Shown one piece after another: positions 9,128 through 17,992 of a stretch of 64,000 nt of DNA. The position numbers and the translations under genes are program-made. Positions within the stretch are counted from its first letter, which is position 1. Every line of letters starts with the position of its first letter. The stretch covers positions 62,001 through 126,000 of the forward strand of contig CAMDED010000003.1 in NCBI GenBank assembly GCA_945893365.1, written 5' to 3'. Under the pieces are notes generated by a model. The model ran no database searches, had not been told where the DNA came from, and saw nothing but the letters and a program-made list of their open reading frames with translations. Origin of the DNA: Candidatus Sulfopaludibacter sp. SbA3 (GTDB lineage Bacteria; Acidobacteriota; Terriglobia; Bryobacterales; Bryobacteraceae).

Positions 9128-10189
9128 TTACCGGAATAGCGTGAGATCCGCGATCCTGGCCGCGATTTCCTCCGGCCGGGCGTCGGAGCGATTCGACAGG
9201 ATGATCACGGAAAACCGCTCTTTCGGGAAACGATGGATCACGTTCCGGAAGCCAACCGTCGTGCCCGTGTGCCGGTACCGCAAAGCGCCTTTGTAGGTAT
9301 CGATGTACCAGCCGAATCCGTAGTTCGTTTTCGTGCCGCCGTCGAGCGACGAAGGCGTGAAGACTTGCTCGTACAAATCCGGCGTCAGGAGTTTCCCGAA
9401 GGTGAGCGCCTCATCCCAGCGCACCAGATCCGTAATGGACGAATAGATCCCGCCATCCCCCAGCACGGCGCTCGTCGGGCTCTGGTCCGTTCGCTTGAAA
9501 CCCGGCCCCTCGGGCGTGTAGCCATAGGCCCGGTTCGTCAATACGGAGACGCCCTCTTCAAACGCGACCGTCCCGCTCATGCGGAGAGGATCGAAAATCC
9601 GCGCTTTCAGAAACTGCGCAAAACCGCGGCCCGACACGGCCTCAATCACGAGCGCCAGAACGGCATAACCGGAATTGCTGTACTGAAATTTCGATCCGGG
9701 GTCGAACAGCATGGCGTTCGCGGTCTTGAGCAGTTTTAGAACGTCCGCGTCCTTGACCTGCTCCGTTTGCCCCTCCGGCATCAGCTTTTCGTAGTCCGGC
9801 AGGCCCGAGGTGTGATTGAGAAGGTGGCGAATCCGGACCTCCTTTGCGTAAGCCGGAAGGTCCCGCAGGACGGCGGCCGCGCGATCGTCGAGCTTCAGCC
9901 TTCCGTCCTTCACCAGTAGCATCGCCGCCATGGCCGTGAACTGTTTCGTCACCGAAGCGAGTCTGTAGTTCGTGGCGTCGCTTGCGGGAGTGTTCTCCTC
10001 AAGATTCGCTCTGCCGAAGCCGCGCCGGTAGACGATGCGGCCGCGATGCACGACGGCTACGCTCGCGCCCGGAACATTCGCCGCGTTGTATCCGGCGAAT
10101 AGAGCGTCGATTGCCCTGGTATCCGGAATGTCCGCCGCGGCGAGCAAAGTAATAGCGGGCAAGGCCGCGAAAACCGCCGCGGCTTTCAC
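9128..10189 (-). CDS. Serine hydrolase, class C beta-lactamase-like
   Basis: About 353 residues with an N-terminal signal segment (KAAAVFAALPAITLLAAA) and the penicillin-binding/AmpC-like fold. LASVTK gives the SxxK nucleophile-lysine pair (S79, K82 from this start), FQYSNSGY gives the YxN motif and RHTGTT the HTG-type KTG equivalent near the C-terminus. Such proteins are exported esterases, D-aminopeptidases or carboxypeptidases more often than true beta-lactamases. The GTG at 10189 is preferred to a longer reading because it starts the signal peptide. Upstream lies transposase debris, so its original promoter region may have been altered. Confidence 0.82.
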   Translation of the reverse strand: MKAAAVFAALPAITLLAAADIPDTRAIDALFAGYNAANVPGASVAVVHRGRIVYRRGFGRANLEENTPASDATNYRLASVTKQFTAMAAMLLVKDGRLKLDDRAAAVLRDLPAYAKEVRIRHLLNHTSGLPDYEKLMPEGQTEQVKDADVLKLLKTANAMLFDPGSKFQYSNSGYAVLALVIEAVSGRGFAQFLKARIFDPLRMSGTVAFEEGVSVLTNRAYGYTPEGPGFKRTDQSPTSAVLGDGGIYSSITDLVRWDEALTFGKLLTPDLYEQVFTPSSLDGGTKTNYGFGWYIDTYKGALRYRHTGTTVGFRNVIHRFPKERFSVIILSNRSDARPEEIAARIADLTLFR

Positions 10190-10257
10190 GAAAACCTGTA
10201 GATCCGGTGCGCGGTGCGGCCCATGATCCACTCCTTGTCCTCCACCGTGAAAACCGG

Positions 10258-10398
10258 AATCCCCTCGAAATACCCTAATAGCAACAGACGGAAGTAGATT
10301 CCCGCCGAAAGCGAGGGTCGGCCGTTATTGACGGCATGGAATCCCGCGCATTCCTTCTCGACGTCTTCCTGCCGTTGGCGGTGGTGGCGGGTGCCCAT
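10258..10398 (-). pseudogene. IS1182-like transposase remnant
   Basis: About 47 codons remain. The beginning reads MGTRHHRQRQEDV, and after a deletion the frame continues GRPSLSAGIYFRLLLLGYFE. These are the start and the conserved 'GRPS...YFR.LL.GYFEGI' block of a common transposase family (IS1182-like DDE proteins, by recollection). The stretch normally lying between them and the whole catalytic part are missing. The remnant sits directly upstream of the serine hydrolase. Confidence 0.6.
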
Positions 10399-10544
10399 CG
10401 ACATACAAATAAACGCAACCCCGTTTGGCGGAGACCTCACATCGCGGCATCTGGTGCGAAAGTGCACCGATGATAGCATACGACCGGTATGAATTTCCTG
10501 CCACCTGTCATGCAAAACTTCATGGAGCGGTCGTCGAAGCCGCG

Positions 10545-10795
10545 CTAACGCCGCGGGAAACTGCGGGCCGCGGGAGATTTCTCTTTCGAGCCGCTCTGCC
10601 ATGCGCCGCCATGTATCCGGACCACCACGGGAAAGCGCCCGTTCGAAGAGCTCTCCTGAGGGTTCACATCCGGTAAGTTGAGATCAAGTTGCGGAACCTT
10701 GCCGCCCGCCTGGGCGTAGACCAGGTCTGAACGGCGGCGCGCGGATTCTGAACGGCGAGACCGAGTGTGAGGAACCACAAGGCGCGAATCGGCAT
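10545..10795 (-). pseudogene. Broken secreted esterase (alpha/beta hydrolase) fragment
   Basis: A signal-peptide-like start MPIRALWFLTLGLAVQ at 10795 lies in one frame. The continuation DLVYAQAGGKVPQLDLNLPD and then FPVVVRIHGGAWQSGSKEK lies in another. The latter is the conserved N-terminal strand and oxyanion-hole HGGxW of BD-FAE/carbohydrate-esterase-like hydrolases. The match stops after ~60 residues with further frame changes and stops; no GxSxG nucleophile follows. It is therefore a truncated, frameshifted relic. Confidence 0.55.
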
Positions 10796-10815
10796 GACTC
10801 GGTTTACCAAACGCT

Positions 10816-11102
10816 TTACCCGAAAGACGATGGCACAACGACGTCGCGAACCTTCGTCCACTTCGCCTTTCCAGCGGGGCCTTCGACGTACAGCGTGACC
10901 ACATACTCGCCGGCCGCCTCGCAAGTGTGCCAAAATCCCATCGCCACGATCGCACCTGATCCGAAGAGCGATCCTGAAAGGCGACCGGACGCCGTTCGAG
11001 ATGGAGAACCTGGAAAGACCATGTCGCATCGATAGCCTTCCGCGGCGCCGCCTTAAGCGGCATGAGGCGGAAGGCGACAAGGTCGGTTGAGTTGCCGCGC
11101 AT
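10816..11102 (-). pseudogene. Frameshifted gene fragment, function unknown
   Basis: One frame carries DLVAFRLMPLKAAPRKAIDA then WSFQVLHLERRPVAFQ. The frame one base over continues coherently as FGSGAIVAMGFWHTCEAAG and GEYVVTLYVEGPAGKAKWTK to a stop at 10816. Joined by a single-base correction near 10990 they read like a beta-sandwich domain. I do not recognise the family. It sits between the broken esterase and the broken ParE. Confidence 0.35.
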
Positions 11103-11327
11103 CGTCGTCTTGTGGGAGAGGTTCCAGAATCCGCGAAGTTCGGATTCTTGACATCGTCTGTAGTCCAGAACGGACCACAACGTGCCGATCACCCTGTCCT
11201 CCCAGAGCTTCGACTCGACGGCGCGGACCGCTCCCTCCCGCGGCAAACCGGTTCGTGGCCGCCTCGGAACTTTCGGGGCACACCAAGGAGGGAGGCATCG
11301 GACGGCATTTTCACCTCTCACTCTCCG

Positions 11328-11657
11328 GGATGACTCAACTCCTCGCTGCCGAGATCCGGAAGCGCGCCATGACGGATTGTGCAAGATCTGGACCGTCTGG
11401 CGTTCCTCGTCAACCTCGTACAGAATACGGTAGACATTGCGCATCCTGCCAAAAAGGAGGCAACGAATCTCTCGGTTGGCGAGCTCTGCCTCACGGGCTA
11501 TCGGACAGCGGTAAGGTAACTGTTCGAGCGAGTAGAGGCACTTGATCGGTTCTTCGAACCACTCTCGACCGCGAACCGGGGCTTCTTCAAGCACCCAGTC
11601 GTAGATGCGGCTTGCGTCCGCCTTCGCGGCATCGGCGAGCACGACTCGGAAGGCCAC
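11328..11657 (-). pseudogene. ParE/RelE-family toxin with a C-terminal frameshift
   Basis: The N-terminal ~90 residues (FRVVLADAAKADASRIYDW...RNVYRILYEVDEERQTVQIL) are a typical ParE/RelE toxin of the ribosome- or gyrase-targeting superfamily. After ILH the expected tail 'IRHGA...' is in the next frame. Removing one A of the pair at 11377-11378 restores HIRHGALPDLGSEELSHPGE and a stop at 11328. As read, the frame instead runs on for over 250 codons through unrelated debris. The GTG start lies 71 bp inside the 3' end of the antitoxin gene. Either the toxin is inactivated or this is a sequencing error. Confidence 0.65.
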
Positions 11658-11931
11658 GTTTTGTTCGAAATTCTTTTTCGAATTTTCTCAGGGGCGTCAC
11701 GCGGCCGGCCTCAACGTCGGCGCGTCCGCGCTTTATGCCTTCAAGAGCCTCTAGCTCGTCCATTCGGTATAGCAGCCTTTGATACGAGACCGCATCCTGC
11801 ACGACTATCTCGGCCTTGCCGTTAATCGTCGGCACCACGGGATGTCCGGTGCTACGCATTTGATCGAGGAACTCGCTGGTGTTCCGCTTGAAATCGCTGA
11901 GCGAGTGGATGTCTTTGGCGATGTCGAGCAT
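11587..11931 (-). CDS. Phd/YefM-type antitoxin
   Basis: About 114 residues from the ATG at 11931: MLDIAKDIHSLSDFKRNTSE, then a segment on a helix-beta scaffold (HPVVPTINGKAEIVVQDA) and a long helical C-terminus (YQRLLYRMDELEALEGIKRG). This is the Phd/YefM fold: the N-terminal part binds DNA and autoregulates, the C-terminal part neutralises the toxin. GAGG about 8 bases upstream supports this start over a longer reading. The basic last ~20 residues overlap the toxin start. It remains intact although its partner appears frameshifted. Confidence 0.8.
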   Translation of the reverse strand: MLDIAKDIHSLSDFKRNTSEFLDQMRSTGHPVVPTINGKAEIVVQDAVSYQRLLYRMDELEALEGIKRGRADVEAGRVTPLRKFEKEFRTKRGLPSRARRCREGGRKPHLRLGA

Positions 11932-12587
11932 ACGAACCTCGTGCACTAAATCCGCACTGAATGTGATGCTACCGGAATGGGGGGCCGCGTGTCGAGGATT
12001 CGCGTTGGGATTCGCACCGTACTTTTGGCGCACACATCCGCGCCTTTCATCCTTTTGTTGATTCCAAAGCCCTTATCCGACGCAAGCGCAAGCGGCCTTT
12101 TTCATTTCAATTTTTCAAAAAGAATTTCGCGTCCGCTTTTCAATCACTTACGGCAAATTTGCGCTTGCGGCCGCACAACCGTGTTGTAGACTGCAATCAG
12201 AAGCAGTTCCACACCGGAACGGCTTGCGCGGTTTCGTGAGCCGCGTCCGTCACCGATGCATAAATCCTGGCCAGGTAAAACATCGTGTAAGGTGCTTTCC
12301 GCGTCTTCGGTTTTCCGGAGACTTACGATCATCCCGAATGTAAGTGCGAGGATATCGGATAGGAGAGGAAAACGCGTTTTCTGAAAAAGCGGAGATTGGA
12401 CTTCATAGCTGGCTTTCGGACCCGTGCTCCCATTGGGAACCACTCCTCGATGTGGCTAGTCCCTTAAAGTCGTTCGATCACCCCACACCTCGTTGGGCAG
12501 CCCTCGGGTTGCCCAGCGGCGGCGGCGACTTCCGCAAATATCAATCCCGTTCGCGTGGGTGAACTGCGCCCTCAAACGCCTCGAGCT
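11932..12587. other. 656-bp stretch without a recognisable gene
   Basis: Short open frames exist on both strands, but none has family-like sequence or a convincing ribosome binding site. The part nearest the antitoxin has an A/T-rich patch (12100-12130). A GC-rich hairpin lies at 12494-12515. The composition fits decayed sequence continuous with the gene relics to the left. Confidence 0.5.
12494..12515. other. GC-rich hairpin downstream of galU
   Basis: TGGGCA at 12494 pairs with TGCCCA ending 12515, with an inner CCC/GGG pairing, giving an almost unbroken stem with a two-base loop. It lies about 70 bp past the galU stop and might help end transcription or stabilise the mRNA. There is no U-run on either strand, so it is not a classical intrinsic terminator. 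Confidence 0.4.
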
Positions 12588-13457
12588 CTACAGCGATAAT
12601 CCGCGCAAATATTCGCGAAACCCCGGCCCTAAATCCGCGCGCCTCAGCGCCAGTTCCACTGTCGCTTTCAAGAACCCAAGTTTGTCGCCCGCGTCGTAAC
12701 GCGTACCTTCGAATTTGTACGCATAAAGAGGGGTCGTTCGCAGCAGGTGCTTGAGCCCGTCGGTCAACTGAATCTCGGACCCCGAGCCCGGTTCAACGCA
12801 GGCGAGCGATTCGAAGATTCGCGGCGTCAAAATGTAGCGTCCGATGATGGCCAGATTCGAAGGCGCTTCGCCCGCCTTCGGCTTCTCCACAAGGTCGAGG
12901 ACACGGAACACACGCTCGCTCACCTGCTCCGCCGCCACCATTCCATACAAGCGCGCGTGCTCGGGCGGCACTTCCATCACCGCCACCACCGGCGCGAGAA
13001 ACGTCCTGTAGATGCCGATCAGCTGTTCGAGACACGGCGTCGAAGCCACGATCACGTCGTCCGCAAGAACGACCGCGAACGCCTCCTCGCCGACCAGATC
13101 GCGCGACCGGAGCACGGCGTGCCCCAACCCGAGCGCCTGACTCTGCCGGATATAGGCCACGTTGACCTTGTCCGAAATCGCCCGCACGGCTTTGAGCAGA
13201 TCCTTTTGACCGCGCGCTTCGAGCAGGTATTCGAGCTCAAAGCTCACATCGAAGTGATCTTCAATCGCCGATTTGCCGCGCCCGGTGACGATCACGATGT
13301 CGCTGATCCCGGATGCGATCGCTTCATCCACTCCGTACTGAATGATGGGCTTATCGACCAGCGGCAGCATTTCCTTTGGCAGGGCCTTGGTTGCGGGCAG
13401 GAACCGCGTGCCAAGGCCCGCCGCCGGAAACACGGCCTTCCGAACGGCGCCGGTCAT
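12588..13457 (-). CDS. galU: UTP-glucose-1-phosphate uridylyltransferase
   Basis: A 289-residue nucleotidyltransferase making UDP-glucose from UTP and glucose 1-phosphate in the cytoplasm. The N-terminal AVFPAAGLGTRFLPATK is the GxGTRxLPxTK nucleotide-binding loop, followed by KEMLPLVDKPIIQYGVDEA. The body ILVLADDVI/VEKPKAGEAPSNLAIIGRYIL and the C-terminal GTRYDAGDKLGFL match GalU closely. Length is typical. It ends a minus-strand run that starts with truB, and its UDP-glucose could feed the glycosyltransferase operon at 17-19 kb. Only three bases separate it from the isomerase-like gene upstream. Confidence 0.95.
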   Translation of the reverse strand: MTGAVRKAVFPAAGLGTRFLPATKALPKEMLPLVDKPIIQYGVDEAIASGISDIVIVTGRGKSAIEDHFDVSFELEYLLEARGQKDLLKAVRAISDKVNVAYIRQSQALGLGHAVLRSRDLVGEEAFAVVLADDVIVASTPCLEQLIGIYRTFLAPVVAVMEVPPEHARLYGMVAAEQVSERVFRVLDLVEKPKAGEAPSNLAIIGRYILTPRIFESLACVEPGSGSEIQLTDGLKHLLRTTPLYAYKFEGTRYDAGDKLGFLKATVELALRRADLGPGFREYLRGLSL

Positions 13458-13460
13458 CGG

Positions 13461-14312
13461 CTACGCCAGCGCTTTCCTGCAATACTCCAGGCACTTCTTC
13501 ACTTCCACCAGCGTGTCGGCGCCCTTGTATTCATACTCGATGTTTGCCGGAATCCTGTACCTCTTCGCCTTGAGCAGCTGCAGCACTTCCTTGATCGGCG
13601 TGTCGCCTTCGCCCAATGGAACGTTCGGTCCCTGGTCCTTCTTGCGGTCCTTGATGTGCAGCGTCACGATGCGCTCGTGGTGCTTCGACAGGTAGTCCAC
13701 GGCGTCGAAACCGGCGGCCGTGAAGTGTCCGATGTCGAGATTGATCGCGACGTATTCGGACATGCCCTTCATAGCGTCGGCGAAGTTCTCCGGCGTCGCG
13801 AACTCATTCGGTCTGATGTTCGAGTGGTTGTGCATGCCCACGCGGATCTTCGCCTTTTTCGCGAAAGGATCGATGCGCCTGGCGGTCGTCACGTTGGACG
13901 AAGCCGTGATCACCTTCACGCCCAAGGCCTTCGCCATTTCGAAGCCGCGCGAGATTTCTTCGTCGGTAAAGTCTTCGCGGAAGCTGTAGTTATAGGCGTA
14001 GAGATCGATGCCGGCGGTGTCGAACTTCTTGCCCACTTTCTCAAACTCGGAGAGCGCAACCGTGGTGCGCCAGTTGCGCAGCTCGTCCCGCTTCATTCCC
14101 TTCGGCTCCACGTGGCCCGAATACATCTCGCAGGAGCTGAGGCCGGCTTCGACCATCCCGGCGATGGCGGCGTCGAGATCGCGGTCGCGAAAGCTGTAGG
14201 ATTGAACGCCGATCTGCACGCCGTTCACCTTGGAATTGGGCTTCGCCGCAAACAACGGCCGCGCAGCCGTCGCCGCGATCGCGATCTTCGAAAAATCTCT
14301 TCTTGAGAACAT
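13461..14312 (-). CDS. Tat-exported sugar phosphate isomerase/epimerase-like protein
   Basis: A 283-residue TIM-barrel (AP endonuclease family 2 / xylose isomerase-like) protein. The N-terminus [20 protein letters not shown] is a twin-arginine signal. [17 protein letters not shown] opens the barrel; [14 protein letters not shown] and [13 protein letters not shown] carry metal-ligand His/Asp/Glu candidates, and [10 protein letters not shown] and NIEYEYKG complete the site. AAGGAGAT lies ~8 bases before the ATG. Such proteins are abundant in Acidobacteria and Planctomycetes; the sugar substrate cannot be told. It ends 4 bp before galU starts and is probably co-transcribed with it. Confidence 0.85.
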   Translation of the reverse strand: MFSRRDFSKIAIAATAARPLFAAKPNSKVNGVQIGVQSYSFRDRDLDAAIAGMVEAGLSSCEMYSGHVEPKGMKRDELRNWRTTVALSEFEKVGKKFDTAGIDLYAYNYSFREDFTDEEISRGFEMAKALGVKVITASSNVTTARRIDPFAKKAKIRVGMHNHSNIRPNEFATPENFADAMKGMSEYVAINLDIGHFTAAGFDAVDYLSKHHERIVTLHIKDRKKDQGPNVPLGEGDTPIKEVLQLLKAKRYRIPANIEYEYKGADTLVEVKKCLEYCRKALA

Positions 14313-14360
14313 GGATCAAATCTCCTTCTGGACAATATCACACGGGCGGCCGCAACACCA

Positions 14361-15224
14361 TCACAACACCACCACCGGATGGTACAGATTCGGTAGCACT
14401 CCCTCTCCGATCGCCACCAGTTCACCGCCGGAGACGGCCTTCACGTAGCGCGATCCCGCTTGCGCGCGGAAGGGCGATGCCGGAAAATTTCTTCCCTGGC
14501 GAACGTGCGTCGAGCCGAGTTCGTCGAGAAACACGGTGGGGATCTCGGGCAGCAAATCGGCGGCTGGGACGAGCGCGGCTTCGACGTTCGCCTCCAGTTC
14601 CGCGAGCGTGCGCGCCTGCGCGATCGTGAAAGGCCCGGCGGCGGTGCGCCGCAAGGCGATCAGATGCGCTCCGCAGCCGAGCGTCCGCCCGAGATCGTGC
14701 GCGATGCCGCGCAGATAGGTTCCCGCCGAGCAGCTGCATCGCAGACGCGCCACGCTGCCCGAGGCCTCAAGCAGGGTCAATTCGTACACTTCCACTTCCA
14801 CCGGCTCGAGTGTGACTTCCACGTTGTGACGCGCGAACTTATAAGCCGGCGTGCCTTTGATCTTCTTGGCTGAAACGGGAGGCGGCGTCTGAAGAAACTT
14901 TCCGCGAAACGCGTCGAGCAGCGGCTCGAGCGTTTCCGCCGTAACCTCGACCGCGGTCTCGGCCGATGTGGCGGCGCCCATGCGGTCGTAAGTGCCTGTT
15001 GAGAATCCGAACCGCACGGCGGCGTCGTAGGTCTTTGCGCCCCGGTTGAAGAACTGCGCAAGCCGCGTCGCGCGCCCGATCAGCACCGGCAGCACGCCCG
15101 TCGCCATCGGGTCGAGCGTCCCCAGATGCCCTACCTTCTTCGTATTCGCCAGCCGCCGCACGCGATTCACAACATCGTGCGAAGTCCACCCCTCCGGCTT
15201 GTCCACCACCAGCGCTCCATCCAT
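14361..15224 (-). CDS. truB: tRNA pseudouridine-55 synthase
   Basis: A 287-residue TruB that isomerises U55 in the T-loop of tRNAs. DGALVVDKPEGWTSHDVV is the N-terminal signature and GHLGTLDPMATGVLP holds the catalytic aspartate (D38). KTYDAAVRFGFSTGTYD, SAGTYLRGIAHDLG and LRRTAAGPF follow as in the family, with a short PUA-like C-terminus. The ATG at 15224 is preceded by GGGGAG and matches the conserved N-terminus; an upstream in-frame ATG adds only atypical Arg/Gly-rich residues. Confidence 0.95.
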   Translation of the reverse strand: MDGALVVDKPEGWTSHDVVNRVRRLANTKKVGHLGTLDPMATGVLPVLIGRATRLAQFFNRGAKTYDAAVRFGFSTGTYDRMGAATSAETAVEVTAETLEPLLDAFRGKFLQTPPPVSAKKIKGTPAYKFARHNVEVTLEPVEVEVYELTLLEASGSVARLRCSCSAGTYLRGIAHDLGRTLGCGAHLIALRRTAAGPFTIAQARTLAELEANVEAALVPAADLLPEIPTVFLDELGSTHVRQGRNFPASPFRAQAGSRYVKAVSGGELVAIGEGVLPNLYHPVVVL

Positions 15225-15471
15225 CGTTTCTCCCCGCTCAACCCGCACAAGACCACGCCCGCGCCCCATCCATCAAGCACACCGCGTTATCCCGGACCCT
15301 TCCGCGAGATGCTGCGGCGATTGAGCGCATTTCTCCCGCCATTTTCCCACCTCGCGCGGACTTTCCGCGCTCAGCCGGTTAACCCTCGCCCAAGCGCGCG
15401 ACTCATCTCTTCCCGTCCAACTCGCGGGCTTTCCGCGCTCGCCGCCCCACTCGGAGCCTGATGGCCCTCCG

Positions 15472-16380
15472 TCATTTTTCCAGTTCCTTGATGGTTTCGA
15501 GGAGCACCGCTCCCACCACGCCCAAGCTCTCCGCGCTCAGCTTGTCGACAGTGTCCTTATCGGTGTGCCAGTAGGAATTTCCGGGGCCGTAGTTGAAGTC
15601 GATGAGGTTGAGCGCGTTCACTCCGCGCCGCAGGAACGGCATGTGATCGTCTTCCACCGCGCCGCCCAGGTCGAGAAAATGCTTCTTCACGCCGAGCTTC
15701 GCCGCCGTGTCCCAAACCAGTTTCCGCAGCGTTGCCGAGGAGTTCGTCTCCATCAGAATGTCCAGGTCGCGGTCGCCGATCATGTCCACGTTGATCAGCG
15801 CTTTGATCCGGGGCAGCACGGATTCCGCGGCCCATTTCTCCGCCAGATGGCGGCTTCCGTAGATGCCGTCGGTGTCCGACCACTGCGCGAATGCTTCCTC
15901 TCCGTCGAACCAGACCAGGTAAACGTCGTCCTTTCGAGTTCGGCCGGAGAGCGCGGCGGCGAGCGCCATCAGGAGTCCGCCCGACGCGCCGCCGTCGTTC
16001 GCGCCCACGAAATAAAGGCCCGGCATCGACTTCGTATCGTAGTGGCCAGTGATCGCAATTGCCTTTCCCGACGTGCCCGGAAACCGCGCAATCAGGTTCT
16101 TCATGGCCTTCGGTCCAAGCGGCGTGGATGCGGTGAAGTTGTCCTCGGCCACCGTGCACTTGAACGCCTTCAGCTCGGCCAGCATCCAGGCCTGCAGTCT
16201 CCTCATCTCAGGAGAACCGGCCGGACGCGCTCCGAACGACACCATACGCCGCGTGTACTCGAGCGCGCTTGCGCCGCTGAAGGCGGGCTCCGCGGCCGCG
16301 GCGGAGAACGAGGCCGGCATCACCGTCAGCGCGGCGGCAATCGATACCCGGATGGTCAGCGCGGTTTTCTTGCGGTGCAT
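15472..16380 (-). CDS. Exported M28-family zinc peptidase
   Basis: About 302 residues: a signal peptide (KKTALTIRVSIAAALTVMPA, Ala-rich cleavage region), then the M28 aminopeptidase/glutaminyl-cyclase-like domain. ITGHYDTK gives the first zinc His/Asp, GANDGGASGG the bridging Asp, WFDGEEAF the catalytic Glu and zinc Glu, NVDMIGDRD the next Asp, and NSYWHTDKDT the last His. All ligands are present. It resembles bacterial glutaminyl-peptide cyclotransferases as much as aminopeptidases, so the reaction is uncertain. The start lies 25 bp inside the end of the upstream methyltransferase gene, so it is likely the last gene of the 19.0-15.5 kb operon. Confidence 0.85.
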   Translation of the reverse strand: MHRKKTALTIRVSIAAALTVMPASFSAAAAEPAFSGASALEYTRRMVSFGARPAGSPEMRRLQAWMLAELKAFKCTVAEDNFTASTPLGPKAMKNLIARFPGTSGKAIAITGHYDTKSMPGLYFVGANDGGASGGLLMALAAALSGRTRKDDVYLVWFDGEEAFAQWSDTDGIYGSRHLAEKWAAESVLPRIKALINVDMIGDRDLDILMETNSSATLRKLVWDTAAKLGVKKHFLDLGGAVEDDHMPFLRRGVNALNLIDFNYGPGNSYWHTDKDTVDKLSAESLGVVGAVLLETIKELEK

Positions 16381-17057
16381 ACGTATCCCAAAGTAAAATT
16401 CCGGTCTCGGTCGAGAAAGTCCAGAGCGGGCAGGACGAGCGCGGGTACGCCTAACAACAGGGCGGCGAACGGAAACAAGAGCCAGCGCGCGCCCCCCGTA
16501 AAAAATTGTAGCCCGTTTGCCAGCCGTCTCGCCAGCAGACGGAAGTATCCACCCGCGGCGCGGATCTCGATCGCCTCCATGCCTGCCTGCGAAAGCAGGT
16601 AGTCGAGCCCGTGCCGCGTGTACCGGAAATAGTCGTGCGGCGATTGATGCACTTCCCATTCGTGCGGCGCAACCAGCAGCAATCGAGCCCCGGGCGAGAG
16701 GGCGCGCGAGACTTCGCGCAACGCCGCCGCGGGCTCTTTCAGGTGTTCAAGCGTGACGATGTGGATGCAGGCGTCGAAAGAGCCGGCGTGGAAGGGCAGG
16801 GAAGCCAGGTCGGCCACGGCGTCGAGCCGGCGGTAATTCCAGGCGGCGTCGCCAACGCCGAGATCGACGCCGGTGTAGCGGTGCCTCGCGAACCACGCCG
16901 CGTAGCGTCCCTCTCCCGCGCCCGCGTCGAGCACGCGCGCGCCGTCCGGGAGGGAGGCCGCGAATTCCGCCACCGCGTCTTCGATCCGCGCTTCAAAGTC
17001 GAGCAGGTGGCGGCGCAGGAACCTTGGCAGGCGCCCGGCGAGAGCGGTGCAACTCAT
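16356..17057 (-). CDS. Class I SAM-dependent methyltransferase
   Basis: A 233-residue Rossmann methyltransferase. VLDAGAGEGRYAAWF is motif I (SAM-binding), YTGVDLGVGD motif II, LPFHAGSFDACIHIVTLEHL the post-II/motif IV region and GARLLLVAPHEW the later strand. C-terminal hydrophobic stretches (about residues 185-215) suggest membrane association. It overlaps the next methyltransferase gene by 4 bp (ATGA) and sits in a run with a GT2 glycosyltransferase, so a role in glycan or lipid-linked saccharide modification is a reasonable inference. Confidence 0.82.
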   Translation of the reverse strand: MSCTALAGRLPRFLRRHLLDFEARIEDAVAEFAASLPDGARVLDAGAGEGRYAAWFARHRYTGVDLGVGDAAWNYRRLDAVADLASLPFHAGSFDACIHIVTLEHLKEPAAALREVSRALSPGARLLLVAPHEWEVHQSPHDYFRYTRHGLDYLLSQAGMEAIEIRAAGGYFRLLARRLANGLQFFTGGARWLLFPFAALLLGVPALVLPALDFLDRDRNFTLGYVCTARKPR

Positions 17058-17992
17058 GCCTTCTTCCGCGCTTCCACCATGATGGTGGAGCCGCGTCCGA
17101 ACAAGGCTTCGATCGCGGCCGGCGCAAGCGACGCCAACACAAGTCCGAAGTAAAGGCCGTCTTTCACGACCGCTTTTTGCCAGCTCTCCTTGACGCCGCG
17201 CACGCGCCGCCTCATGGGATCGAGACGCGGCGCGGCGCTCGTGGCGAACCCCGCCGGATTGTCGCGCAAAGAGAAGTGTTTACGCCGGACGATTTCAAAA
17301 CCCGATCGTTCGAGCAGGACCGCGAGATCGCGGGCGCGATAGTTCACCAGGTGCCGCGGAATGTCGATTCCGTTCCAATTCTTTCCGAAAAGGGCGAACT
17401 GCCAGGAGTCGGCGTTCGGCACCTGCACAATTAGCCGTCCTTGAGGCGCGAGCATCTCCCGCGCCGCATCCAGATAGGGCCTCGCATCGTAGAGATGCTC
17501 CACCACGTGGAACATGGTGACGGCCGCGCAACTCCCTTCGCGGATGGGAGAACCTTCGCAGAGCGAAGCGCAAACGGCAGGCACGCCTTTCGCCTTCCAC
17601 GCGATGCGGGCGGCGTTCGGGGAAAAATCGAGTCCAACGGCGCGATGACCGCGCTCTCGCATCAGCGAAAGAAACAGCCCGCCGCCGCAGCCGACATCGA
17701 GAACCGGCCCGGTCTCGCCGCAACCCGCGAGGGCCCGCGCGACGAACCGCACGTGATCGCGAAGCACAACGCGGCGGTACTTTTCGGCAAGGCCTTCGCC
17801 TGGGAACCAATAGTTCGCCGGATAGAATTGAGCGAGATCTTCCGCCGAGGGCTGCGGATGCAGGCGAAGCAGGCCGCAGCGCGCGCAGGTCACGACGTGG
17901 AACGGTTTCTTCGTGGTTCCGTACAACGTATCCGTGGACGTGAAGAGCCGCGTGTAGCCGCTTTCTTCGCAGATCGGGCAGTTGTCCATCAT
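17054..17992 (-). CDS. Methyltransferase with N-terminal zinc-ribbon, polysaccharide type
   Basis: A 312-residue protein. An N-terminal Cys4 element (CPICEESG...CARCG) is followed by QPSAEDLAQFYPANYW, then a Methyltransf_11/23-like domain with VLDVGCGGGLFLSLM (motif I), AVGLDFSPNA and AVTMFHVVEHLYD. This Zn-ribbon plus methyltransferase layout is common in O-antigen and exopolysaccharide clusters, where it methylates sugars. The C-terminus contains a hydrophobic segment (LYFGLVLASLAPAAIEALF). It overlaps the genes on both sides by 4 bp, so translation is coupled. Confidence 0.85.
   Translation of the reverse strand: MMDNCPICEESGYTRLFTSTDTLYGTTKKPFHVVTCARCGLLRLHPQPSAEDLAQFYPANYWFPGEGLAEKYRRVVLRDHVRFVARALAGCGETGPVLDVGCGGGLFLSLMRERGHRAVGLDFSPNAARIAWKAKGVPAVCASLCEGSPIREGSCAAVTMFHVVEHLYDARPYLDAAREMLAPQGRLIVQVPNADSWQFALFGKNWNGIDIPRHLVNYRARDLAVLLERSGFEIVRRKHFSLRDNPAGFATSAAPRLDPMRRRVRGVKESWQKAVVKDGLYFGLVLASLAPAAIEALFGRGSTIMVEARKKA

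Noticed and set aside
10545-11657. Reading the whole 370-codon minus frame as one ParE-esterase fusion protein
   Set aside because: The middle part switches coherence between frames and the toxin and esterase pieces are both recognisable fragments; the open frame is an accident of a frameshift, not a fusion.
12747-14306. A ~520-codon plus-strand open frame opposite galU and the isomerase-like gene
   Set aside because: Arg/His-rich translation, spans two genuine minus-strand genes and ignores their boundary; a shadow.
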